A DNA stretch of 5,377 nucleotides, taken from NCBI GenBank assembly GCA_016935875.1, contig JAFGQD010000065.1, positions 1 to 5,377 of the forward strand, given 5' to 3'. Source of the DNA: Deltaproteobacteria bacterium (GTDB taxonomy: Bacteria; Desulfobacterota; Syntrophia; Syntrophales; UBA2210). The translations under genes were made by a program, and so were the position numbers. Below are positions 1 through 5,377 of the stretch, one piece after another (the first letter of the stretch is position 1; each line of letters begins with the position of its first letter). Under the pieces are notes generated by a model. That model was not told the DNA's origin and made no database searches. It saw nothing but the letters and a program-made list of their open reading frames with translations.

Positions 1-611
1 AACTTTGACGTTCTCTTCCGGCTGATCCTTTCCTGATTGTAAAAAGCGGTTCCAAGGACATTGGCCATTTCTTTGAGGAAATCTTGATCCTCTCCGGTAA
101 ATCTTTTCCCATCCTTTCTGTTCAGTATCTGGACAACACCCATCAGAATGTCCGCATACAGAATTGGTACGGCCAAAACATGGACGGTTCTGAATCCCGA
201 CTTTTTATCCCAGCTGGAGTCAAAATGGAGTTCAGGAGATATTTCGTGTAACTCCTTGCTATCATAGGCATTGGCTATATTCGCAATTTCTCTGTTGTTG
301 GCCACGTAACCCGCTATGCTCCTGTTGTCTATAGGCAGCCTTATTTCCTTCAATTCAGAACCTGCCAGGAACATCGCGTATATCTCGTTTTTTGTCCTGT
401 CTGCCACGTAGATGGTCATAGAGTGGGCATTGAAGAGGCTGAGGATATCATCCCTCAGATTGATAAGAATATGTCTCAGATTGAGGGCGGCATGGATACG
501 ATTGGTTATATCCTGCAAGGCCTTACTGAGATTGAGCTTCTCTTCGAGTTCTGTTATCTGGGCCGTTACCGTTTTGCTGCCCTGATTTGCCTTTGATTGA
601 AAGATGCTCAT
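1..611 (-). CDS. GAF-domain protein, N-terminal part (partial, runs off the left edge)
   Basis: An open frame runs leftward from ATG at 611-609 to the window edge without a stop, giving 203 visible residues. An in-frame stop at 638-636 and the absence of any other upstream start codon make this the first possible start; its ribosome site is weak (AAGCAG-like). Residues about 15-35 look like a short coiled coil and about 35-192 form one GAF domain, with a typical SIAGYVA core (98-104) and a terminal strand VVQILNRKDG (159-168). That segment continues as N164-R165...F171-x3-D175, close to the NKFDE-type motif of cyclic-nucleotide-binding GAF domains. No signal peptide or membrane segment is visible, so this part is cytoplasmic. 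The C-terminal effector is outside the window: it could be a secretion/pilus ATPase, a cyclase, a kinase or a GGDEF domain, and the sequence does not decide. The gene is divergent from the GAF-cyclase on the other strand. Confidence 0.88.
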   Translation of the reverse strand, partial: MSIFQSKANQGSKTVTAQITELEEKLNLSKALQDITNRIHAALNLRHILINLRDDILSLFNAHSMTIYVADRTKNEIYAMFLAGSELKEIRLPIDNRSIAGYVANNREIANIANAYDSKELHEISPELHFDSSWDKKSGFRTVHVLAVPILYADILMGVVQILNRKDGKRFTGEDQDFLKEMANVLGTAFYNQERISRKRTSK

Positions 612-655
612 ATGTTCTGCTTTGCGGCGTACTTTTTATCTCTGTGATAATAAAA

Positions 656-710
656 ATTGAACTGAATAGCGAGTGCATAAAATCAAAAATTTTCTTTAAC
701 AGTCGAAGAA
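656..710. repeat. Imperfect direct repeat, copy 1
   Basis: This 55-base stretch matches 836-890 at 43 of 55 positions without gaps (offset 180). The longest shared runs are GCATAAAATCA (675-685) and TTAACAGTCG (696-705). Similarity falls to about half beyond 710 and to background before 656. The copy lies within the predicted leader of the leftward GAF gene. Confidence 0.65.
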
Positions 711-739
711 TCACCCCAGCTTTGCAGTAGAGACTATAA

Positions 740-768
740 AATATAAAACATTTTTTCAAGAATTTCAA
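740..768 (-). promoter_or_regulatory. Sigma70-type promoter for the GAF-domain gene
   Basis: Read on the minus strand, TTGAAA (768-763) and TATATT (745-740) are separated by exactly 17 bases; each matches five of six bases of the sigma70 consensus. Transcription would start near 733, giving a leader of about 120 bases before the ATG at 611. That leader contains the first copy of the intergenic direct repeat. The surroundings are AT-rich, so a chance match is possible, but the position, orientation and spacing all fit. Confidence 0.55.
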
Positions 769-835
769 GATGCAACCATCTGCACAAGGTCTATTTTATT
801 CTTGACAAATCCCGTCAGTACAACTACCAGCAGAT

Positions 836-890
836 ATTGAACCGGATAGCCGGCGCATAAAATCAGACATATTTCTTAACAGTCGGAGAT
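836..890. repeat. Imperfect direct repeat, copy 2
   Basis: Second copy of the element at 656-710, in the same orientation, 180 bases downstream and 78 percent identical. It starts with ATTGAACCGGATAGCCGG, where two CCGG arms could pair. It lies upstream of the cyclase, about 200 bases before its ATG. Whether it is a duplicated regulatory site, a decayed repeat family or part of a small RNA cannot be told from the two copies. Confidence 0.65.
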
Positions 891-985
891 TATCCGCTAC
901 TGTGCGGCGAGGATCTTCAAATAGAGACGTTGTGAGAGATGCAGGTTTATGGCGGAGGCGATGATGGAACTGTTTCTGTGATGTA

Positions 986-1015
986 TTGATGTGCTGGGTA
1001 TTGCATGAATATATC
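986..1015 (+). promoter_or_regulatory. Weak candidate promoter for the GAF-cyclase gene
   Basis: TTGATG (986-991) and TATATC (1010-1015) lie 18 bases apart on the plus strand, each a four-of-six match to sigma70 elements, with a TG just upstream of the -10. A start near 1022 would give a leader of about 70 bases. The match is modest, and a promoter further upstream, for example around the TTGACA at 802-807, is equally possible. Confidence 0.22.
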
Positions 1016-1090
1016 TTTTAATGTAGGCTTATATGATGATGACTTGCTGGGTTATCTGTGTAAACAAATTTTCCCTGAGAGGATACAGAG

Positions 1091-3706
1091 ATGAAATTAT
1101 CCGGATATATACATAGATTATTTTCAGGGGACAGGGGGCTGTATAAATGGATGAATATTATTTTTGCCCTCTTCTTCCTGTTCCCTGTAGGTGGATTTAT
1201 CTTCTTCGGTTTCAAATATGACATTTTGAAGGATAAGTATGTTCCTCTCTTTTTTGTCTTTTTCCTTCTTTTTTCGCTGTTAGGTTTCACGATACTCCGC
1301 AGGATATTTGACAGGATAGCGTTGATATCCAAAGATGTCTCGGAGAGGATTGCGTCGGAGTTCTTTCTCGATCAACCGAAGAAGGGTCAGGACGAAATCA
1401 ACAATATTGTTCAGACCTTCAGCACCCTGGAGAATCAGTTTGGAGCGACATTCGGACAGCTGCAGCAAAAGGTATCGGAGATATCAGTTATTAAAGAGCT
1501 CTCAGATCTCTGTTATGTGACCTTTGATCCCGAAGAGATCCTGTATGTCACCCTGGAGCGAGCTCTTAAGCTGGCAAATGCAGATATTGGTTCCATCTTG
1601 ATCCTGGAACGTCCGCACCGAAAGACCTTTGTTGTAAAGGCTACCATCGGTCTTGGAGAACATGTCAAACTGGGTGACAGGATAGATTTTGCTGACAGCG
1701 TTGCCAAGTATGCGGTTATCAACAAATCACCCCTTATCGTCGAGGATATTGAGACTGACAGCCGCTTTGGCAGGCAAAACCGCCAGCAGTACGGGTCAAA
1801 GTCCTTTGTATGTATGCCATTCAAGACTATCAGGGATGTCGTCGGAGTGCTTACACTTTCCAGGAAAAACAATGCCACTCCTTTTACCGGCGAAGATGTG
1901 GAGATCCTTGCACCCCTTCTGGGTAACGCGTCATTCACCTATGAAAATCTGCGTCTCCTGCAGGAGAAAAAGGAAAGCGCATCTCATCTATCGTCCATGC
2001 AGAGGGTTGTTCAGGTTATTAATTCCAGTCTCAAGGGTGGAGAGCTTTTGCGCGTTATCCTGGATGAGATACAGTCGGTGTCTTCGTTTGACCTCGCGAT
2101 TATTCTGATGAAGGATGACACCAGACCTAATAATATGAGAATCCTTGATTTTGTATCTGCCAGTCCTGTCCCTCTGTCAAAAGGCACCTATTATTCCTAT
2201 AAGGGGTCAACCTTTGAAAAGGTTTTGAGGCAGGGAGTTACGCTCATCGTGGAGGATGTCTCTTCGCTTGTGCATGAGAGCGAAAAGGAATTCTTTACCG
2301 GGAGTAACACCGTCGCACTCTTTCCTTTGAAGATGGATGCAGGTGTTGCGGGAGTCCTGGTTTTGTGCGCAGAGGCTGGACCCGATCTCTTTTATAACCA
2401 GCAGGAACTGATAGAGAGGATGGCGGATGCCCTTTCCCTCGCGATAGAGAGAAACCGGCTCAGCAATTATGTCATCAAACGGGAGCAGGAACTGGACACG
2501 TTGAAACAGATCGGAAGCGCCCTTGCATCTTCCACGTTTGATATAAGCAAGGTTCTCGGGTACACCATGGACATGATCAGTGCGGTTATGAGCGTGGAGG
2601 CCGGCTCTCTGCTCCTCATGCGTGAGGATGGGCTTGAGTTCACTGTTGCGCTGAATATTGACATACAAGACCTGAAGGATTTCAGGATAAAAATAGGCCA
2701 GGGAGTTGCCGGTTACGTAGCAGCCCGGGGTGATGCGGTGATAGTGAATGATGTTCGTAAATCTTCCCTCTTTTTCCCCGATGTGGATAAGGTTACCGGC
2801 TTTCATACGAAGGCTGTCCTGTGCGTGCCCATGATATCGCAGGGCAAGGTTGTGGGGGTTATCGAAGTGCTCAACAAGATGGACGGCGACTTTGACTCCA
2901 GTGACAAACAATTGCTGCAATCGATTGCATCTTCGGTCAGCGTAGCCATAGAGAATGCCAACCTATACAATGAGACCCTGTCTATGGCGGAGAAAGAGCG
3001 GGAGATACGGAATATCTTCCAGAAGTTTGTTCCCAAAGAGGTGGTGGACAGGATTATCCATGGCGCCGAAACGGAACAACTTGTGGTTGAGGAATTCAGA
3101 ATGCTAACGCTTATAAATATCGATATCAGGGGATTTTCTCTGCTTGCCCAGAAGCTGGGACCGCAGAAAACAGTCCTTATGCTCAACCGGTTTTTCTCCG
3201 TTATGGGAGGGATCGTATTCAAAAACCACGGTATCGTTGATAAATACCTCGGTGACGGTTTTCTGGCAATCTTTGGTGCTCCGGTTTCAAGTATACAGGA
3301 TGCTGATAATGCTGTTGCGGCAGCGTTCGAGATGAAGGAATCCATCGCCGAAGTGAACGATTACTGGCTGAAAGAGACAGGTGATTCAGTGACTGTCGGC
3401 ATAAGTGTTCATACAGGAGAAGTAGTTGTGGGAAATATCGGTTTTGACAAAAAAATGGACTATACCGTTATCGGTGATTCGGTCAATACCGTATTCAGAC
3501 TACAGGAATTCACGAAGGCTTATCCCAACAGCATCCTGATCAGTGATAGAACTCTGCACGCGGTCAGAGCCCATCTGGATGTCCGGGAAATAGACATAAG
3601 TTACACCCCAATGGGGGCTCTGAAGGTTTATGAACTGACAGGTGTGAATGAGAGTGACAGTGCACCTAAGAAAGATGGAAAACAAAAGACAGGGGGCAAG
3701 GGATAG
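1091..3706 (+). CDS. Membrane-bound adenylate cyclase, class IIIb, with three GAF domains
   Basis: Predicted to make cAMP from ATP at the inner face of the cytoplasmic membrane. Two hydrophobic segments (about 21-41 and 50-70), joined by a loop of roughly nine residues, anchor the protein with both ends inside. A helical linker (75-132) follows, then GAF1 (about 133-290), a divergent GAF2 (300-456) and GAF3 (464-628). A cyclase linker with FQKFVPKEVVDRI (643-655) leads into a class III catalytic domain (about 668-850). Catalytic positions are all present: metal-binding D678 (in NIDIRGF) and D722 (in LGDGF), adenine-selecting K718 and T792, and transition-state N799 and R803 (in GDSVNTVFRL). 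Lys/Thr marks the class IIIb subtype (Anabaena CyaB1, Spirulina CyaC) and argues against guanylate cyclase. GAF3 keeps N595-K596...F601-x3-D605, most of the NKFDE motif. The tail (857-871) is Lys/Gly-rich. The start is fixed by GAGAGGA seven bases upstream and an in-frame stop at 1076-1078. What GAF1 and GAF2 sense is unknown. Confidence 0.94.
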   Translation: MKLSGYIHRLFSGDRGLYKWMNIIFALFFLFPVGGFIFFGFKYDILKDKYVPLFFVFFLLFSLLGFTILRRIFDRIALISKDVSERIASEFFLDQPKKGQDEINNIVQTFSTLENQFGATFGQLQQKVSEISVIKELSDLCYVTFDPEEILYVTLERALKLANADIGSILILERPHRKTFVVKATIGLGEHVKLGDRIDFADSVAKYAVINKSPLIVEDIETDSRFGRQNRQQYGSKSFVCMPFKTIRDVVGVLTLSRKNNATPFTGEDVEILAPLLGNASFTYENLRLLQEKKESASHLSSMQRVVQVINSSLKGGELLRVILDEIQSVSSFDLAIILMKDDTRPNNMRILDFVSASPVPLSKGTYYSYKGSTFEKVLRQGVTLIVEDVSSLVHESEKEFFTGSNTVALFPLKMDAGVAGVLVLCAEAGPDLFYNQQELIERMADALSLAIERNRLSNYVIKREQELDTLKQIGSALASSTFDISKVLGYTMDMISAVMSVEAGSLLLMREDGLEFTVALNIDIQDLKDFRIKIGQGVAGYVAARGDAVIVNDVRKSSLFFPDVDKVTGFHTKAVLCVPMISQGKVVGVIEVLNKMDGDFDSSDKQLLQSIASSVSVAIENANLYNETLSMAEKEREIRNIFQKFVPKEVVDRIIHGAETEQLVVEEFRMLTLINIDIRGFSLLAQKLGPQKTVLMLNRFFSVMGGIVFKNHGIVDKYLGDGFLAIFGAPVSSIQDADNAVAAAFEMKESIAEVNDYWLKETGDSVTVGISVHTGEVVVGNIGFDKKMDYTVIGDSVNTVFRLQEFTKAYPNSILISDRTLHAVRAHLDVREIDISYTPMGALKVYELTGVNESDSAPKKDGKQKTGGKG

Positions 3707-3707
3707 G

Positions 3708-3735
3708 GCCGAGCAACATAAACTGTATGTCCGGC
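3708..3735. terminator. Possible weak hairpin between convergent genes
   Basis: In the 38-base gap between two convergent stop codons, GCCG (3708-3711) and ACATA (3716-3720) can pair with TATGT (3726-3730) and CGGC (3732-3735), with a five-base loop and an asymmetric internal bulge. A run of six T follows on the plus strand only at 3750-3755, about 14 bases after the stem and inside the facing gene. That is too far for a standard intrinsic terminator, so any terminator role is doubtful. Confidence 0.2.
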
Positions 3736-3744
3736 AGCGGGTAG

Positions 3745-4515
3745 TTACGTTTTTTCTACATAGGCATAGGCATTGTGATTGTGTATGCTCTCCATGTTTT
3801 CCGCTTCTACACTGTACCATATGAAGTTGTTATTCTTGTTGATTTTTTCCGCGACGGTCCTAACAACATCCTCCACAAACATCGGATTTTCATAGGCCAT
3901 CTCCGTTACATATTTTTCATCCACCCTCTTGAGGAGTGAAAAGACCTCACTGCTCGCCGATTCCTCCACCAGCCTGATGACGTCTTCTATCCAGAAAAAT
4001 TTCTTGAATCTTAGCTTGACCCGTACCACGCTCCTCTGGTTGTGAGCGCCCCTGTCGCTGATTTCCTTCGAACAGGGACAGACTGTTGTGACAGGGACCA
4101 TGATGCCGACGAGAAAATCATTCTTTTTGCCGGTATTTTCACCGTATAAAGAACACTGGTATTCCATAAGGCTTTTTGCATTCGAGACAGGTGCAGTTTT
4201 TTCCACGAAGTATGGAAACCCTATCTCGATACGAGCGGATTCGGCGTTGAGTTTTTCCTTCATTTTGCACAGGATCTTCTGAAGGGTCTTTATATTGATC
4301 TGGCCCCTGTATTCATTTAAAATCTCGACAAAACGGCTCATATGTGTTCCCTTGAAACGGTGAGGGAGATTGACGTACATATTGATCGTGGCATTGACGT
4401 GCTGTGTCCCGTTCGCCTTGTCGAGGACTATGATTGGGTATTTTATCCCCTTTACTCCCACCTGCTGGATGTCTATGTTCCTGTGATCCTTGAGATTCTG
4501 TATGTCCACCATCAT
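3745..4515 (-). CDS. folE2: GTP cyclohydrolase FolE2 (type IB)
   Basis: Catalyses the first committed step of pterin synthesis, GTP to 7,8-dihydroneopterin triphosphate plus formate, in the cytosol. The 256 residues match the full length of the FolE2/COG1469 family and carry its signature, TTVCPCSKEISDRGAHNQR at 143-161. Likely metal and catalytic positions are C146, H158, E209 (in YENPMFVED) and the H245/H247 pair near the C-terminus (ESIHNHNAYAY). This family is unrelated in sequence to FolE (type IA) and is less strictly zinc-dependent; in some bacteria it is induced by zinc limitation. Two adjacent ATG codons (4515 and 4512) are possible starts; AAAGG lies eight bases before the first, which is chosen here. 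The gene begins 30 bases after the upstream PTPS gene stops, so the two are almost certainly co-transcribed. No Zur-like operator is visible in that gap. Confidence 0.95.
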   Translation of the reverse strand: MMVDIQNLKDHRNIDIQQVGVKGIKYPIIVLDKANGTQHVNATINMYVNLPHRFKGTHMSRFVEILNEYRGQINIKTLQKILCKMKEKLNAESARIEIGFPYFVEKTAPVSNAKSLMEYQCSLYGENTGKKNDFLVGIMVPVTTVCPCSKEISDRGAHNQRSVVRVKLRFKKFFWIEDVIRLVEESASSEVFSLLKRVDEKYVTEMAYENPMFVEDVVRTVAEKINKNNNFIWYSVEAENMESIHNHNAYAYVEKT

Positions 4516-4545
4516 TCTTTATGCCTTTGTCACTTTGAGTCTGAA

Positions 4546-4914
4546 TCAGCTTTTTGTATATACTGCCTTCGAATTCTCAGATTCCCATACCGCAACGCGG
4601 GATACCTTCAGCCCCAGCGGAGCCGCGTTTTTCACCAGCCTGTCGTAGATGAATCGGGCGATGTGTTCCGATGTGGGGCTGATATCCCTGAACGGGGCAC
4701 GGTCGTTGAGATACGTGTGGTCCAGCTCTTCAAGGATTACACTCACCCATCGCTTCAAGATTCTGAAATCGAGGACGAGACCATCCGCATTCAATTCTTC
4801 GGATGCGACGGTAGCTTCAACCTTGAAGTTGTGCCCGTGTAACTCCTCTCGTTCGCTCCCGATGTCGAGGGTATGCGCGGCGGAAAATGTTTTTTGTACG
4901 GTAATCTCATACAT
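4546..4914 (-). CDS. 6-pyruvoyl-tetrahydropterin synthase family protein (QueD homologue, probably PTPS-III)
   Basis: A 122-residue protein of the QueD/PTPS (COG0720) fold, complete for bacterial members. Zinc ligands are clear: H14 (in FSAAH), H26 and H28 (in LHGHNF). The catalytic-dyad region LDHTYLN (64-70, D65-H66) and the pterin-anchoring glutamate (E111 in VWESE) are also present. The nucleophilic Cys of QueD, four residues before HGH, is replaced by R22, and E23 sits three residues before HGH. There is no Cys anywhere in the protein. An E-x2-HGH pattern without Cys is the reported mark of PTPS-III, which converts dihydroneopterin triphosphate to 6-hydroxymethyl-dihydropterin for folate synthesis in place of FolB. 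The adjacent folE2 would supply that substrate. Automatic annotation would probably label this queD, but the sequence argues against that activity. AAAGGA (4929-4924) lies nine bases before the ATG. Function beyond the family is inference. Confidence 0.92.
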   Translation of the reverse strand: MYEITVQKTFSAAHTLDIGSEREELHGHNFKVEATVASEELNADGLVLDFRILKRWVSVILEELDHTYLNDRAPFRDISPTSEHIARFIYDRLVKNAAPLGLKVSRVAVWESENSKAVYTKS

Positions 4915-5004
4915 AGTATCTTATCCTTTATTAATGCAGAGGGTTTCCCGAGAGTTTGAAAAAATGAATTCGGTTTCTTCTGGAGTTCTCTTTGGCACCG
5001 CCGC
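4915..5004 (-). other. 90-base gap between the HAD gene and the PTPS gene
   Basis: On the minus strand this gap carries the PTPS ribosome site (AAAGGA, 4929-4924) but no strong promoter or terminator hairpin. A poor TTCAAA / ATTAAT pair can be drawn only with a 19-base spacer. The gap is longer than usual inside an operon, so a secondary promoter here is possible, but read-through from the HAD gene is the simpler reading. Confidence 0.35.
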
Positions 5005-5377
5005 TCAGAGGTAGCGGGTGATATCCGGTGCCCTTTCAATAATCAGGTCCGCACCTGCCTGACGCAGGGGAGCTGCCTCAGAGTATCCCGTCAGCACGCC
5101 TACGGTGTATGCCCCTACATCCCTTCCCACGGTGATATCCATGGGGTGATCCCCCACCATCGCCGCGAATTCGGGGGCCGTGTCCAGAGAGCAGAGTGCC
5201 GTCAGGAGATGATCCGGGTGTGGCTTCACCCGAGCGGTATACTCACGGGTAATGACGGCGTCACAGCGGGAATCTATATCGGGGAATATCTGTCTTATTG
5301 CGTCCATACAGTTTCTTGTTACAATGCCGATCTTTATATGTCGTCTTCTGAGTTCTCGGAGCATCTCCTCCGTGCCG
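5005..5377 (-). CDS. HAD-superfamily hydrolase, C-terminal part (partial, N-terminus beyond the right edge)
   Basis: The 123 visible residues end at TGA (5007-5005). The frame is still open at the window edge (codons for G-T-E-E precede the ATG at 5364), and the nucleophile motif DxDGT of the family is missing, so the ATG at 5364 is almost certainly internal. Numbered from that Met, the remaining HAD motifs are visible: motif II GIVTRN (13-18, T16), motif III K47 in RVKPHPDH, and motif IV VGDHPMD (70-76, D72 and D76). The order and spacing resemble subfamily IA phosphatases such as phosphoglycolate phosphatase (Gph); the C-terminal half of a roughly 220-residue protein is seen. The substrate cannot be read from this part. 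It lies upstream of the PTPS and folE2 genes on the same strand, so a role with phosphorylated pterins is conceivable but unproven. Confidence 0.87.
   Translation of the reverse strand, partial: GTEEMLRELRRRHIKIGIVTRNCMDAIRQIFPDIDSRCDAVITREYTARVKPHPDHLLTALCSLDTAPEFAAMVGDHPMDITVGRDVGAYTVGVLTGYSEAAPLRQAGADLIIERAPDITRYL

Larger units (their letters stand above)
612..1090. other. 479-base divergent intergenic region
   Basis: This stretch separates two head-to-head signalling genes and holds no convincing protein gene; the longest open frame in it (minus strand, 768 to 523) overlaps the GAF gene in another frame and has no family resemblance. It contains a promoter pair for the leftward gene (740-768), two copies of a 55-base imperfect direct repeat (656-710 and 836-890), a small CCGC/GCGG hairpin at 894-907 with a six-base loop, and an AT-only inverted repeat TTTTTAT/ATAAAAA (633-639 and 650-656). 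For the rightward gene, a TTGACA at 802-807 lacks a good -10 at normal spacing, and TTGATG (986-991) with TATATC (1010-1015, 18-base spacer) is weak. The cyclase has a clear ribosome site, GAGAGGA at 1077-1083, seven bases before its ATG. Confidence 0.7.

Noticed and set aside
523..768. Minus-strand open frame of 81 codons at the start of the GAF gene
   Set aside because: It overlaps the GAF frame out of phase, and its ATG lies inside the -35 element of the predicted promoter, so it would not be on the transcript.
925..1000. CRP-like half-sites TGTGA (around 931 and 978)
   Set aside because: Neither TGTGA is followed at the proper six-base spacing by anything like TCACA, so a CRP operator feeding back on the cyclase gene is not supported.
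990..1005. Possible sigma54 promoter (TTGCA at 1001-1005)
   Set aside because: The -12 element looks right, but the near-invariant GG at -24 is GT here and the rest of the -24 box matches poorly.
961..1021. Tiny leader-peptide frames upstream of the cyclase (for example ATG at 964 after GGAGG at 954-958)
   Set aside because: The frames are 5 to 10 codons with no codon bias, no attenuator-like hairpin pair and no regulatory amino-acid run; chance is a sufficient explanation.
1513..1938. Minus-strand open frame of 141 codons antisense to GAF1
   Set aside because: Antisense to a well-supported domain. Composition is rich in Ser/Arg and no motif is visible. The same reasoning rejects the minus-strand frame at 2803-3345 and the plus-strand frame at 1689-2108.
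2207..2920. Long open frame on the minus strand inside the cyclase gene (237 codons)
   Set aside because: It lies wholly antisense to GAF2-GAF3 of the cyclase, whose protein has clear family motifs there, while the antisense translation shows no recognisable domain.
4342..4842. Plus-strand open frame of 166 codons across folE2 and the PTPS gene
   Set aside because: It is antisense to two genes with conserved metal-binding motifs and bridges their boundary; its translation has no family resemblance.

Overview
The window reads as bacterial chromosomal DNA of moderate GC. No tRNA, rRNA, CRISPR array or insertion sequence was recognised. A membrane-tethered class IIIb adenylate cyclase with three GAF domains, alongside a folate/pterin cluster with a type IB GTP cyclohydrolase, suggests a Gram-negative lineage such as Nitrospirota or Desulfobacterota. 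That placement is an inference from gene content, not from a marker gene.

Layout from left to right. (1) Positions 1-611, minus strand, hold the N-terminal 203 residues of a GAF-domain protein that runs off the left edge. (2) Positions 612-1090 are a 479-base divergent intergenic region. It holds a good sigma70-type promoter for the GAF gene, a 55-base imperfect direct repeat in two copies exactly 180 bases apart, and weak promoter candidates for the rightward gene. (3) Positions 1091-3706, plus strand, encode an 871-residue protein with two membrane segments, three GAF domains and an apparently intact class III cyclase domain of the Lys/Thr adenylate-specific subtype. (4) After a 38-base convergent gap, three minus-strand genes follow in transcription order: a HAD-superfamily hydrolase (N-terminus beyond the right edge), a QueD/PTPS-family pterin synthase, and folE2.

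How the genes may work together. The left half is a signalling locus: two divergently transcribed GAF proteins, one of which should make cAMP. The last GAF of the cyclase and the GAF of its neighbour both keep most of the NKFDE-type motif known from cyclic-nucleotide-binding GAF domains, so cAMP feedback is plausible. The right half is a small pterin operon. FolE2 converts GTP to dihydroneopterin triphosphate. The adjacent PTPS homologue lacks the catalytic Cys of QueD and instead has Glu three residues before its HGH motif, the pattern of PTPS-III enzymes that replace dihydroneopterin aldolase (FolB). The pair is therefore more likely to serve folate synthesis than queuosine synthesis.

I found no evidence of a wholly new system. 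The points most worth following are the PTPS-III/FolE2 pairing, the possible cAMP-binding GAF domains, and the duplicated intergenic element.
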